A DNA stretch of 64,000 bases, taken from Alcanivoracaceae bacterium (GTDB lineage Bacteria; Pseudomonadota; Gammaproteobacteria; Pseudomonadales; Alcanivoracaceae). The position numbers and the translations under genes are program-made. The DNA lies in NCBI GenBank assembly GCA_002706085.1, contig PAJO01000041.1, forward strand, positions 1 through 64,000. The letters run 5' to 3'. The notes below the pieces were generated by a model. It had not been told where the DNA came from, did no database searches, and worked only from the letters and a program-made list of their open reading frames with translations. Of this stretch, positions 19,803 through 29,365 are shown one piece after another (position 1 is the stretch's first letter; every line of letters starts with the position of its first letter).

Positions 19803-21278
19803 ATGAAATACCGCGATCTGCGTGACTTCATTACCCAGCTGGAACAGCGCGGGGAACTCAAACGCATCACCGTGCCGGTGGACCCGAATCTGGAAATGAC
19901 CGAAATCTGCGACCGCACCCTGCGCGCAGGTGGCCCGGCCTTGCTGTTCGAAAATCCGAAAGGGTTCGGCACCCCGGTGCTGGGCAACCTGTTCGGCACC
20001 GAACGCCGGGTGGCGCTGGGCATGGGCCGGGAGTCACTGGAAGAGCTGCGAGAGCTCGGCGAACTGCTGGCGTTTCTGAAAGAACCGGAGCCTCCCAAAG
20101 GCTTCCGCGACGCCTGGGAAAAACTGCCGGTGTTTCGCAAGGTATTGAGCATGTCGCCCAAGGTGTCCAGCAGCGGCCCCTGCCAGGAAAAGGTCCTGGA
20201 AGGCGACGAGGTGGATCTGTACCAGCTACCGATCCAGACTTGCTGGCCCGGCGATGCCGGCCCACTGGTCTCCTGGCCGCTGGTAATTACCCGTGGCCCC
20301 CACAAGGAACGCCAGAACCTGGGCATCTACCGCCAGCAACTGATCGGCCGCAACAAACTGATCATGCGCTGGCTGAGCCACCGTGGCGGCGCCCTGGATT
20401 TCCAGGAATGGCAGCAAACGCATCCCGGCGAGCCGTTCCCGGTCTCGGTTGCCCTGGGCGCCGATCCTGCCACCATTCTTGGTGCCGTCACCCCGGTTCC
20501 GGACACGCTCAGCGAGTATGCCTTCGCCGGCCTGCTGCGCGGCTCCAAAACCGAACTGGTGAAATGCATCGGCAACGACCTGCAGGTGCCTTCTAGCGCG
20601 GAATTCGTCCTCGAGGGGCATATCTACCCGGATGAAATGGCCGATGAAGGTCCATTCGGTGACCACACCGGTTACTACAATGAAGTTGAGCGGTTCCCGG
20701 TGTTCACTGTAGAGCGCATCACGCACCGTCGCGACCCGATCTATCACAGCACCTACACCGGCCGCCCACCGGACGAGCCCGCGGTGCTGGGCGTAGCCAT
20801 GAACGAAATTTTCGTGCCGATTTTGCGAAAGCAGTTCCCGGAAATCGTGGACTTCTATCTGCCCCCGGAAGGCTGCTCGTACCGCATGGCAGTCGTGACC
20901 ATGAAGAAGCAGTACCCCGGCCATGCCAAGCGCGTAATGATGGGCGTGTGGTCGTTCCTGCGCCAGTTCATGTACACCAAGTTCGTGATCGTCTGCGACG
21001 ACGACGTGAATGCCCGCGACTGGAAAGATGTGATGTGGGCCATCACCACTCGCATGGACCCGGCCCGCGATACCGTGATGGTCGAAAACACCCCCATCGA
21101 CTATCTCGATTTCGCCTCCCCGGTGGCCGGCCTGGGTTCCAAGATGGGCCTGGACGCCACCAGCAAACTCCCCGGCGAAACCACCCGCGAATGGGGCCGC
21201 GCTATCAGCATGGACAAGGCGGTCAAGGAGAAGGTGGATGCGATGTGGGAGAGTCTCGGCATCGACAGTGAACAGTGA
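19803..21278 (+). CDS. ubiD: 3-octaprenyl-4-hydroxybenzoate decarboxylase UbiD
   Basis: Prenylated-FMN-dependent decarboxylase of ubiquinone synthesis. The 491-aa protein starts with [20 protein letters not shown], identical in style to proteobacterial Ubi[21 protein letters not shown] and the E-R-E catalytic region ([12 protein letters not shown], and [14 protein letters not shown]) are present. The last codons and the stop (GAC AGT GAA CAG TGA) lie within the first units of a heptad array, so the repeat supplies the C-terminus and stop codon. Confidence 0.96.
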   Translation: MKYRDLRDFITQLEQRGELKRITVPVDPNLEMTEICDRTLRAGGPALLFENPKGFGTPVLGNLFGTERRVALGMGRESLEELRELGELLAFLKEPEPPKGFRDAWEKLPVFRKVLSMSPKVSSSGPCQEKVLEGDEVDLYQLPIQTCWPGDAGPLVSWPLVITRGPHKERQNLGIYRQQLIGRNKLIMRWLSHRGGALDFQEWQQTHPGEPFPVSVALGADPATILGAVTPVPDTLSEYAFAGLLRGSKTELVKCIGNDLQVPSSAEFVLEGHIYPDEMADEGPFGDHTGYYNEVERFPVFTVERITHRRDPIYHSTYTGRPPDEPAVLGVAMNEIFVPILRKQFPEIVDFYLPPEGCSYRMAVVTMKKQYPGHAKRVMMGVWSFLRQFMYTKFVIVCDDDVNARDWKDVMWAITTRMDPARDTVMVENTPIDYLDFASPVAGLGSKMGLDATSKLPGETTREWGRAISMDKAVKEKVDAMWESLGIDSEQ

Positions 21279-21448
21279 ACAGTGAACAGTGAACAGTGAA
21301 GGCTGCGCGAGCCGCATAACGTGTCACGTTTTTTCTTTGCTTTTTAACGCGTGAGGCAGCCCCAAATTCACGTCGCGGGCACTTTCATCGCAATAACAAC
21401 GACGCGCAATCGCGCCGCTGTTCACTGTTAACTATTCACTGTTAACTG
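21266..21448. repeat. heptad inverted-repeat element (site E4)
   Basis: Left arm: five perfect CAGTGAA units at 21266-21300, the first two inside the ubiD reading frame. Right arm 21421-21448, read in reverse: CAGTTAA, CAGTGAA, TAGTTAA, CAGTGAA. The 113-bp interior has GCGCGAGCCGC-type sequence next to each arm. Stops in all three frames face inward from both sides. No gene is seen between ubiD and 21491. Confidence 0.9.
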
Positions 21449-21490
21449 CCTTTGTTGTACGATCGTGCCAAATAAGAACAAGGATGGCGC

Positions 21491-22852
21491 ATGGCACTGT
21501 TTGATTCCATTGATCGACGCGGTTTTCTGAAGGCGCTGGGTAGCGCGGGTGCAGTGGGTGCGCTGGCGCCCCAGCGACTGATGGCACAAGAGTCCGAGCC
21601 CGCTGCCAAGTGGCAGAACTGGTCCGGGAACCAGACCGCCAACCCCGCTCAATTGCTGTTTCCCCGTGATGAAGCGGCATTACGCAACGCCGTCACCGCC
21701 AGTGACGCAGGCCTGCGTGCATTTGGTGGCAGCCATTCGTTCAGCGCCGTGGTGCCCACGGACGATACCCTGATTTCGCTGGAAGCCATGGCCGGACTGC
21801 GCCAGCAAGACGGCGAACGCTTTACCTGGGGCGGCGGCACCCGGCTGGCCATGGCCAGCGCCCAGGCCCACAGCCTGGGTCACAGTTTTCTCAATGAGCC
21901 CGACATCAACCTGCAGTCGCTGGCCGGCGCCATTGCCACCAGTACCCACGGTACCGGCACCGGACTCACCAGCCTGTCCGGGCAGGTGGAGGCCCTTCGC
22001 CTGATGCTGCCCAATGGCGACAGCCTGACGCTGGACCACAGTGATGGCGACCGCTTCCTTGCCGCCTGCTGCAGTGTCGGTTCCCTGGGGATTGTCACCG
22101 ACATTACCTTTCGCCATGCCCCCGCTTACCGGCTCAAGGAGCACACCTGGACCTTGCCTTTGCGTGAGGCTATGGACTTTGTGGAAAAGGAGAAGGATCG
22201 CTTTCGTCACATCGAGTTCTTTGCCTTTCCGCTCGGCGAGAAAGCCATCGTCAAGACCATGGAGATCACCGACGACCCCGAGGACAGCCCTGCCAGGGAA
22301 GATGATAACGAGCTGCTGGAGCTGGTCTCCAAACTTGCCATGCATGCCGGCTGGCTGACCCCCAGCCTGCAAAAGCTGGTCACCCTGTTTGTGGAAGACA
22401 GCACCTTCACTGGTCCCTCCCACACCGTGTTCGCCAACCGGCGCACCGTGCGGTTCAACGAGATGGAGTACACCGTCCCCGCCGAGGATGGCATCGCCTG
22501 TCTCGAAGAGGTCTGCGACACCCTGCGCCAGGAAGATATCAATGTGTTCTTCCCGATCGAGTTCCGCTACGTGGCCGAAGACGATCGTCTACTGTCCATG
22601 TACCACCAGCGCCCCGGCGCCAGCCTCTCAATCCACCAGTATTTCGCCCAGGACTACCAGAAGGTTTTTCAGCCGGTGGAACCCATTCTGCGCCGCTATC
22701 AGGGCCGGCCACACTGGGGCAAGCTGCACAGTCTGGGGCGCGACGAACTGGCCGAGCTGTACCCGGCGTTTGATCGCTTCCAACAGGTGCGCAAGGAACT
22801 GGACCCGCAAGGGCGGATGCTGAATGCACACCTGAAACGGTTGTTTGCATAA
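21491..22852 (+). CDS. Tat-exported FAD-linked aldonolactone oxidase
   Basis: A 453-aa VAO-type flavoprotein related to D-arabinono-1,4-lactone/L-gulono-lactone oxidases. The N-terminus SIDRRGFLKALGSAGAVG is a twin-arginine signal peptide, so export to the periplasm is expected. The FAD-binding PCMH region includes AFGGSHSFSAVV and ATSTHGTGTG; the ALO C-terminal domain ends HWGKLHSLG...YPAFDRFQQVRKELDP. Substrate is probably a sugar lactone or polyol; not assignable. Two related-context genes with PLP folds follow on the same strand. Confidence 0.87.
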   Translation: MALFDSIDRRGFLKALGSAGAVGALAPQRLMAQESEPAAKWQNWSGNQTANPAQLLFPRDEAALRNAVTASDAGLRAFGGSHSFSAVVPTDDTLISLEAMAGLRQQDGERFTWGGGTRLAMASAQAHSLGHSFLNEPDINLQSLAGAIATSTHGTGTGLTSLSGQVEALRLMLPNGDSLTLDHSDGDRFLAACCSVGSLGIVTDITFRHAPAYRLKEHTWTLPLREAMDFVEKEKDRFRHIEFFAFPLGEKAIVKTMEITDDPEDSPAREDDNELLELVSKLAMHAGWLTPSLQKLVTLFVEDSTFTGPSHTVFANRRTVRFNEMEYTVPAEDGIACLEEVCDTLRQEDINVFFPIEFRYVAEDDRLLSMYHQRPGASLSIHQYFAQDYQKVFQPVEPILRRYQGRPHWGKLHSLGRDELAELYPAFDRFQQVRKELDPQGRMLNAHLKRLFA

Positions 22853-22959
22853 CGCTGTGCACCAAGGCCGGGGGGAGGGTTCACGCCCATTTACCTCCTG
22901 TTCCTTTGTTCACAGCAAGGATGAACCAGGCACAAGCCTGAGCAACCCTGGGAGAACAC

Positions 22960-24240
22960 ATGAAACGTCGTGGAGTGTTGATCGGGCTGGGCGCCCTGGC
23001 GGCAGGGGGCTGGCTGCTACGGCCAGACAACCGTGGTGCCGCCCATGACCGTTACTTCCAGCAATTGAATGACACCCTGAAAAACGCGGGGCCCGGCCGT
23101 CCACTGATGCTGATCGACCGGCAACGACTCGCCGCCAACTGCCGCACGCTGATGGGCATGATCCCCAGTGGGTGCGACTTCCGGATTGTGGCCAAATCCC
23201 TGCCCAGTGTGCCCCTGATTCAGGAAGTCATGACCCACACAGGCAGCCAGCGGGTAATGCTGTTCCACCAACCGTTCATGAATGCGTTGGTCGAGGCCGA
23301 GCCGGGCTGCGACATGCTGCTGGGCAAACCCATGCCGATACAGGCTGCCCGTCAGTTTTATCAGGAACTGGGCGAAGCCCATCGCTTTGACCCGAGCCAG
23401 CAACTGCAGTGGTTGATCGACAGCCTGCCGCGTCTGGAACAATACCTGACCCTGGCACGGGAGCTCGACCAGCCCATGCGCATCAATGTGGAAATCGATG
23501 TGGGGCTGCACCGTGGCGGCCTTGGCGACCCATCACAACTGGACGCCCTGCTTGCGCTGATCCATGCCAACCCCAGGCACCTGCAGTTCAGCGGCTTCAT
23601 GGGCTATGACGCCCACGTGGGCAAGTTGCCCGGCTTTATCGAAAGTGCTGAAGAAGGCCATCGCCATACCGAGCGCCGTTATCAATCGTTCATTGATCGG
23701 CTGTACCAGCAGGCACCGCAATACCAGACGCAACCGCTGTGCTTTAATGGTGCTGGCAGCCCCACCCTCGCCTTGTACGACGACAGCACCGTGGTCAACG
23801 AACTCAGCGCCGGCTCTTGTCTGGTGAAGGCCAGCGATTTCGATCTGCCCTCCCTGGATGCCTTTGCCCCAGCGGTGTTCATTGCCACTCCCGTGATCAA
23901 GGCCATGGACGGGCTGAACCTCCCCGGACCCATTCCCCTGGGTGACGCCTGGCAGCGCTGGGATCCCAATCGTCAGCGCACCTACTTTATCTACGGGGGC
24001 TACTGGAAAGCCCAGCCAGTGTCTCCCGCTGGCATCCAGGCCAACGGTGTCTATGGCGCCAGCACCAATCAGATGATGTACAACGGCAGCCCCGAGACGG
24101 CCCTGACCCCGGACGACCAGATTTTCTTCCGCCCCACCCAAAGCGAGTTTGTCATGCTGCAATTTGGTGATCTGGCGGTCTGGGAAGATCAGGCCATTCG
24201 CCAGTGGTGGCCACCACTGCCCCAGGGCGAGGGTGCGTGA
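22960..24240 (+). CDS. DSD1-type PLP enzyme (D-threonine aldolase-like), Tat signal
   Basis: A 426-aa fold-III PLP protein with alanine-racemase-like barrel and the metal-dependent D-serine dehydratase/D-threonine aldolase C-terminal domain. The PLP lysine is probably Lys79 in FRIVAKSLPS. VEIDVGLHRGG and NGAGSPTLALYDD match the family. Metal ligands near the C-terminus are less clear than usual. The N-terminus MKRRGVLIGLGALAAGGW looks like a Tat signal or anchor, unusual for a PLP enzyme. Its stop overlaps the next start (TGATG). Confidence 0.82.
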   Translation: MKRRGVLIGLGALAAGGWLLRPDNRGAAHDRYFQQLNDTLKNAGPGRPLMLIDRQRLAANCRTLMGMIPSGCDFRIVAKSLPSVPLIQEVMTHTGSQRVMLFHQPFMNALVEAEPGCDMLLGKPMPIQAARQFYQELGEAHRFDPSQQLQWLIDSLPRLEQYLTLARELDQPMRINVEIDVGLHRGGLGDPSQLDALLALIHANPRHLQFSGFMGYDAHVGKLPGFIESAEEGHRHTERRYQSFIDRLYQQAPQYQTQPLCFNGAGSPTLALYDDSTVVNELSAGSCLVKASDFDLPSLDAFAPAVFIATPVIKAMDGLNLPGPIPLGDAWQRWDPNRQRTYFIYGGYWKAQPVSPAGIQANGVYGASTNQMMYNGSPETALTPDDQIFFRPTQSEFVMLQFGDLAVWEDQAIRQWWPPLPQGEGA

Positions 24241-25205
24241 TGCCGTGGCCACTGCTGGAGCGTTACCCGGAGCTGGCCATGCTCAACCCCAGCGCACTCT
24301 GCACGCTCCCCACTCCAGTGGACCCCCTGCCGGGTCTCGGCGCAAATTGCTGGGTCAAACGCGATGACATCAGTGCCCGTCCCTACGGTGGCAACAAGCT
24401 TCGCAAGCTGGAATGGATACTGCCGGACATTCGACGTGAAGATGCCCACACCGTCGTCACCCTGGGCGCCACCGGCACCAATGCGGGCCTGGCCACCAGC
24501 CTGCTCTGCCAGAAAGAAGGGCTGCAATGCGACATCTTCACCTTCCCGCAACCGGACTCGCCAGTGGTCAGGCAAAACCGCCTGGCCATGCAACAGGCCG
24601 GCGCCAAACTGCATGACCGGGGCAGCCTCCTGGGGGCCGCTCTGGGTTGGTATCTGCACCCCGGCCGTCTGAAGCACGGTTACTACTTTCTCTACGCAGG
24701 CTGCTCCAATCCGGTGGCTACCCTGGGTTACGTGAACGCCATACTGGAACTTAAACAGCAGATCGACGAAGGGCTCTGCCCGGCGCCTGCGGCACTGGTC
24801 GTGGCGGCCGGGTCCTGCGCCACGGCCGCCGGGTTACTGGTGGGCAGCCAGATCAGCGGACTGAATACCCGCATTCACGCCGTGCAGGTCGCCCAGGACA
24901 AACTCGGCCCCTTCTCGGTCTGCAATGCGCGCCTGACACTGAGCATGGCCCGTGCCGCCTGGCAACAACTGGACGAACCCGGTGAGCTTGACCCGCGCCT
25001 GCTGCACTGGCACGACAACTACCTGGGCCAGGGGTATGGGCAGGCTTCTGAACTGACCCGCCAGGCTAAAACACTGGCCGCCCGCGAGGGGCTCCTGGTC
25101 GAAGACACTTACAGCGGCAAGGCCTTTGCCGCCTTTTCCGCGATAAGCCAACAACAACCTGGCCCGACCCTGTTCTGGCATACCTTCAATGCCCACCCGC
25201 TGTAA
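24240..25205 (+). CDS. D-cysteine desulfhydrase / ACC deaminase family PLP enzyme
   Basis: A 321-aa fold-II PLP enzyme. The PLP lysine is Lys53 in RPYGGNKLRKLEW, a signature of the ACC deaminase/D-cysteine desulfhydrase group. PTPVDPLPGLG at the N-terminus and AAGSCATAAGLLVG (phosphate loop, modified from the usual SGGT) are visible. I place the start at 24240, where ATG overlaps the preceding TGA, instead of the upstream 24204. Translational coupling suggests a shared D-amino-acid or related pathway with the 22960 gene. Confidence 0.85.
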   Translation: MPWPLLERYPELAMLNPSALCTLPTPVDPLPGLGANCWVKRDDISARPYGGNKLRKLEWILPDIRREDAHTVVTLGATGTNAGLATSLLCQKEGLQCDIFTFPQPDSPVVRQNRLAMQQAGAKLHDRGSLLGAALGWYLHPGRLKHGYYFLYAGCSNPVATLGYVNAILELKQQIDEGLCPAPAALVVAAGSCATAAGLLVGSQISGLNTRIHAVQVAQDKLGPFSVCNARLTLSMARAAWQQLDEPGELDPRLLHWHDNYLGQGYGQASELTRQAKTLAAREGLLVEDTYSGKAFAAFSAISQQQPGPTLFWHTFNAHPL

Positions 25206-25312
25206 CCCTGTGGCCACCACAAGGACTTTAACCCGGCTTTTACAAACATCAGGAACATCACCCCACCTGTCGCCCACTAATTCCATGAGACATCAACCAA
25301 GGAGGATGACTC

Positions 25313-25678
25313 ATGAAAAAACTGATTATTGCTTCTGTACTGATGGGCGCCGCCGCCACCGTAACCGCAGGCGACATCATCGAGAGCGACAGCGCTGCCA
25401 TTAATCAGGGCATCAAGGAAGGTACCCAGGTACGCATGGAAGGCGAGATTGTTCAGTCACTGGGTGACGAACGTTATTTGCTGCGTGACCGCAAGGGCCA
25501 GATCGAAATCGAGCTGGATGACAAGCTCACCGCCGACCGTCCTCTGAAAGCCGGCACCCGGGTGAACTTCACTGGCGAAGTAGACCATGATGATGGCCGC
25601 AGCATTGTGGAAGTGGACAAGATCCATTCGCTGAAAGGTGCCGTGAACACCAGCAGCACGTCCACTATCAGCAACTGA
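25313..25678 (+). CDS. YgiW/NirD-type periplasmic OB-fold protein
   Basis: A 121-aa small exported protein with signal peptide MKKLIIASVLMGAAATVTAG, cleaved after Ala19. The mature part has the bacterial OB-fold (BOF) pattern: VRMEGEIVQSLGDERYLLRDRKGQIEIELDD and VNFTGEVDHDDGRSIVEVDKI. Relatives (YgiW, YdeI) are stress-related periplasmic proteins. AAGGAGG sits before the ATG. The 107-bp gap upstream suggests its own promoter. Confidence 0.85.
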   Translation: MKKLIIASVLMGAAATVTAGDIIESDSAAINQGIKEGTQVRMEGEIVQSLGDERYLLRDRKGQIEIELDDKLTADRPLKAGTRVNFTGEVDHDDGRSIVEVDKIHSLKGAVNTSSTSTISN

Positions 25679-25735
25679 AGCCGCGAGGCGCCATTGTGAA
25701 CCGGGCGGCGAAAAGCCGCTGTTCACCACAAAAAA

Positions 25736-25761
25736 GGCACGGCAGGTTTCCCTGTCGTGCC
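25736..25761 (-). terminator. terminator of the 25806-28091 receptor gene
   Basis: Stem GGCACGACAGG/CCTGCCGTGCC on the minus strand followed by TTTTTTG. Confidence 0.85.
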
Positions 25762-25779
25762 ATGCTGATCGCCCCAACA

Positions 25780-25797
25780 CCGCCCCTTATGGGGCGG
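25780..25797. terminator. second hairpin between the convergent genes
   Basis: CCGCCCC/GGGGCGG with a TTAT loop and a short T-run on the plus strand; could serve the YgiW-type gene. Confidence 0.55.
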
Positions 25798-25805
25798 TTT
25801 GCGGA

Positions 25806-28091
25806 TCAGAAGGTTGCTTGCAGGCCGACCCAGAAATTACGACGGGCATCCTTGTTGTTGTAGTCGTCGTAGTATTCCACGTCGTAACCACCGGAACCGT
25901 CATCCACGAAGCCCACATCGTAGGTCGTGAAGTCTTCGTCCAGCAGGTTGTTCACACGGGCGTGCAGCGTCACCGACTCGTTGAGCATCAGGCGTGCCCC
26001 CAAGTGGTAAATTTCATAATCTTTCCAGTACTCACCACCGCTGGAGTCGGTGTTCAGGCCGCTGCGGCCGAAGCCACGGAAGCGATCGTGGCGGCCTTCG
26101 ACGGTCAGGAACATGCCGAACTTCTGGGTGGTCTGCCAATCCAGTGTACCGTTGAGCATATGTCGGGCACTGCCCGTCAGCGGGTAACCTTTGGCGTCAC
26201 CACTCTTCTGCTCACTGTCGATATAGGTGTAGTTGGCACGCAGGGACCAGCGGGGTGAGATCTGATAGCGACCCGCAACCTCAACCCCCTTGATCACCGC
26301 CTTGTCCACATTCACCGGCTGCGTCACGACACCACCGATCGAGTCATAGCTGCCCAAATCCACGCAAGGCTTTTGACCTCCAGTGGCAGAACAGAGCTCG
26401 CTATCCTGACGGGAAATCTTGTCCTTGAAATCGTTCTGGAAGAAAGTGATGTTCGCGTTGTGACGATTCGGGCTTTCCCAGTACAAGGCAATTTCCGAGT
26501 TCACACTGGTTTCCGGTTCCAGATCCGGGTTACCCACCCACGGGCGAGTGCCTTGTCCGCCAAAGCCGGTAATACCGTCATACAGGTCGGTGGTCTTGGG
26601 GGTCTTATAGCCCGTGCTCACGCCGCCTTTCACTGTCCAGCCAGGGCTGACTTCATAAACACCATAGAGACGCGGACTAAGCTGATCACCAAAGGTTTCG
26701 TGGTTGTCGTAACGCACCCCCGCCGTAAGGGTTAACGGTTCAATAATCGTCCAGTTATCTTCGGCGAAGAGAGCCCAGAAATTGTTCTCTGACACTTCAC
26801 CGGGATCCCCCCCCTCCAGGCCGAACACACCATCTTCCAACTCGCCACGCAGAATCTGGGTACCGACGACAACCAGATGCTGGTCGTTAATCGGCAGATC
26901 CAGCTTGCCGTCCAGGCGTAGCTCGTTGCTTTCCAGCTTACGCTGCGGGCGCGGCAAGAAGGTGGAACCCAGCACGGCCAGACAGGCATCGCTACCCGCA
27001 TCGGCCACACAGTCCGCATTATTGGCGATGATGTCGTCATACTGGGCGCGCTCTGACGCGGTCAGCGGCATGGTACGACCTTCGTTGTTGGTGGCCAGAT
27101 AGGTGAGGGACACATTGCTAAAACCAAAACCCCACTCCCCTTCATGAGTCAGGGCCACCTGCTCACGCGTGAATTCCTGGTCTTCCGCATAACCCGCACG
27201 AGGCAGCCGTTCAGGGCTGTCATGGGTGCCCAGCTGGCTTTCCGAGTTGTCATAGGTCTGGACAGAGTTATCGTAGTCCAGAGAGATGCGCTGATTATCC
27301 GTGGGCGTCCAACGCAGGGTGAAACCCAGCGCCGTATCCTCGTTGTCAACAGTACGACCACCACCGCCGAAGCCCAGCTCACGCTCTTGCACTACCCCAT
27401 TGGGGTCCGTTACCGGTGCATATTCCGGGTTGGACGCATCCTGATCGTAAAGGCTGCCGCGAACGGCCAGACCAAACTGGTCACCCAGTGGGCCGGAGAC
27501 AGAAAAGTCCGTCGTGCTGGAATCACCGTACTCATCGTACTCCTGTATGGTGCGAGTCACATTGATGCCACCACCCCAACGGGTGTAATTCTTCTTGGTG
27601 ATGATGTTGATCACCCCGCCCATGGCGTCGGCACCGTACAAGGTGGAGGCCGGGCCTCGGATCACTTCAATGCGCTCGATAGCTTCCAGCGGCGGGATAT
27701 GGTTGAACTGGTTACCCCCAAAGTTGTTGGGGTAGATGTCACCGTGGTTGTTCTGACGACGACCGTCGATCAGGATCAGGGTGTAATCAGCGCCCATGCC
27801 ACGCATGGAGATGGTGGACTGGCCGGTCTTGTCACGGGTCTCACCCACGTCCACCCCTTCCAGCTCACGCACCGCATCAATGGCGGAAGTGAACGGCCGG
27901 CTGTGCAGCTCTTCCTGACTGATAACGGAAATACTGGCCGGTGCATCCGTCAACTTCTGCTCGTAACCGGCAGCGGATACCACCTTTACCGAGCCCAGCT
28001 CATGGGCCTGATTCTCTTCTGCCATGGCCGGCATTGCCCAGCCCCCTGCTACCAGGCCTGCCAGCAACGGCGCCCCATACCCCTTTTTCAT
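25806..28091 (-). CDS. TonB-dependent receptor, CirA/FepA-like
   Basis: A 761-aa outer-membrane receptor. Signal peptide MKKGYGAPLLAGLVAGGW...MAEE, then the plug with APASISVISQEEL, SIRGM-like STISMRGMGADYTLILIDGR and VIRGPASTLYGADAMGGVIN. The barrel ends WVGLQATF with terminal Phe. The plug style matches catecholate/colicin-I receptors. I choose ATG 28091, which has AGGTGG in front; the ORF opens with GTG at 28100. A strong Fur box upstream supports iron regulation. Confidence 0.92.
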   Translation of the reverse strand: MKKGYGAPLLAGLVAGGWAMPAMAEENQAHELGSVKVVSAAGYEQKLTDAPASISVISQEELHSRPFTSAIDAVRELEGVDVGETRDKTGQSTISMRGMGADYTLILIDGRRQNNHGDIYPNNFGGNQFNHIPPLEAIERIEVIRGPASTLYGADAMGGVINIITKKNYTRWGGGINVTRTIQEYDEYGDSSTTDFSVSGPLGDQFGLAVRGSLYDQDASNPEYAPVTDPNGVVQERELGFGGGGRTVDNEDTALGFTLRWTPTDNQRISLDYDNSVQTYDNSESQLGTHDSPERLPRAGYAEDQEFTREQVALTHEGEWGFGFSNVSLTYLATNNEGRTMPLTASERAQYDDIIANNADCVADAGSDACLAVLGSTFLPRPQRKLESNELRLDGKLDLPINDQHLVVVGTQILRGELEDGVFGLEGGDPGEVSENNFWALFAEDNWTIIEPLTLTAGVRYDNHETFGDQLSPRLYGVYEVSPGWTVKGGVSTGYKTPKTTDLYDGITGFGGQGTRPWVGNPDLEPETSVNSEIALYWESPNRHNANITFFQNDFKDKISRQDSELCSATGGQKPCVDLGSYDSIGGVVTQPVNVDKAVIKGVEVAGRYQISPRWSLRANYTYIDSEQKSGDAKGYPLTGSARHMLNGTLDWQTTQKFGMFLTVEGRHDRFRGFGRSGLNTDSSGGEYWKDYEIYHLGARLMLNESVTLHARVNNLLDEDFTTYDVGFVDDGSGGYDVEYYDDYNNKDARRNFWVGLQATF

Positions 28092-28137
28092 CTCAGCCAC
28101 CTGCGTCGTCTGATTAAAATCGCCGCGCAGTATTGTT

Positions 28138-28156
28138 GATTATGAGAATGATTTAC
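28138..28156 (-). promoter_or_regulatory. Fur box
   Basis: GATTATGAGAATGATTTAC on the plus strand is a good match to the 19-bp Fur consensus with its GAnAATGAGAATnATT core. It lies 47 bp upstream of the receptor start. The rest of 28101-28391 shows nothing further that I can name. Confidence 0.8.
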
Positions 28157-28391
28157 AAATGTGAAGAAGATTCAATACGTAAATTTTGTAAGGCTGGCAC
28201 CGACAAACGAATTTCTTTCACTTTTGCATGCATATGACCGCAACGCTCAGCCGCAGACAATCCAGGGCCAAACGATTACATTGACCAATGACACAGTTTC
28301 ATTGTAGCTTTTTAGCATGACAACCAGGCAGGGCCCCGCGCGCAGGCGCCCCGGATCACAAAGCCCTGGAAAGCACATAGAGAGCCACACC

Positions 28392-29309
28392 ATGTCCCAT
28401 ACACAGCGTCATCAAATCCTGCCCCGCAAAGTGCAGTTCGATTTTGCCAATACCCCCCTGCACTGGCTCCGGGATGATCCGTTTTCGACCCATGTGATCA
28501 ACGGCATTCATATGCTGCTGCCAGCTGGCGAGCTGTGGTTTTGCCGGGTGTATAACCAGGCATTGCCCATGGTCACGGACGATGCGTTGCGTGAAGACGT
28601 ACAGGGCTTCATCCGCCAGGAAGCCATCCATTCCCGCGCCCACAGCAAGGCACAAAGCTATCTGGAAGCCCACGGCCTGAGCGTGGAAGAGTATGTCACT
28701 CGTATCGAGTGGCTGTTCGGCACCTTCCTGGGCGAGGCCCCGTTCGGCATGAAGATGCTGCAACGGGATATGTGGAAAAAACAGTGGCTGGTGTTCCGGG
28801 TCGGGGTGATCGCGGCGATCGAACATTTCACCGGCGTGCTTGGCCAATGGGCCATGGATAACGAAAGCTGGGAGCGCAACGGCGATGCCACCATGGTCGA
28901 CCTGTTCAAGTGGCACCTGGCGGAAGAGGTGGAACATCGCACTGTCGCCTACGACCTGTTCGAGCACCTTTGCCGTACCCAGCTGGGCTTTTACGTCAGT
29001 CGTCAGGCGTTGATGGCCATTGTGTTCCCGCTGTTTGTCTACTTTATTTCCGAAGGGGCTCGCAGCCTGGCAAAACAGGACCCGGACCCGGAAACCCGCA
29101 AGATCGGCCGCAAACTGATCCCTCAGCTGTTACTGCAACTGCAGCGGGTGGGCAAGCAGACAGAAAATGTGCCCACCTTCTCCTTTCTGGTACGCGCCAC
29201 CGCCCGCTGGGTATCCCCGCGCTTCCATCCGATCCACGAAGGGGATACGGAGCAGGCGCTGGCTTATCTGGCCCGTTCTCCTGCCGCCATGGCGGCGGCA
29301 GAAGGATAA
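28392..29309 (+). CDS. predicted metal-dependent hydrolase (PF10118-type)
   Basis: A 305-aa helical protein of the PF10118 predicted metal-dependent hydrolase family. The metal-binding pattern is seen in FIRQEAIHSRAH and in the later LAEEVEHRTVAYDLFEH, a ferritin-like di-metal arrangement. I use the ATG at 28392 (MSHTQRHQILPRKVQFDF); sequence before it in the ORF is not conserved in style. Activity is unknown. An IS element was inserted 22 bp after its stop, leaving the gene intact. Confidence 0.82.
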   Translation: MSHTQRHQILPRKVQFDFANTPLHWLRDDPFSTHVINGIHMLLPAGELWFCRVYNQALPMVTDDALREDVQGFIRQEAIHSRAHSKAQSYLEAHGLSVEEYVTRIEWLFGTFLGEAPFGMKMLQRDMWKKQWLVFRVGVIAAIEHFTGVLGQWAMDNESWERNGDATMVDLFKWHLAEEVEHRTVAYDLFEHLCRTQLGFYVSRQALMAIVFPLFVYFISEGARSLAKQDPDPETRKIGRKLIPQLLLQLQRVGKQTENVPTFSFLVRATARWVSPRFHPIHEGDTEQALAYLARSPAAMAAAEG

Positions 29310-29365
29310 CGCGGCAAGGGCCGTGGCTCAGTGATCTTCCCCCGATAAAATGGACACACTTCATT

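Noticed and set aside
24831-24870. Altered phosphate loop as evidence that the 24240 enzyme is inactive
   Set aside because: The PLP lysine and overall fold are retained; loop variation occurs in the family.
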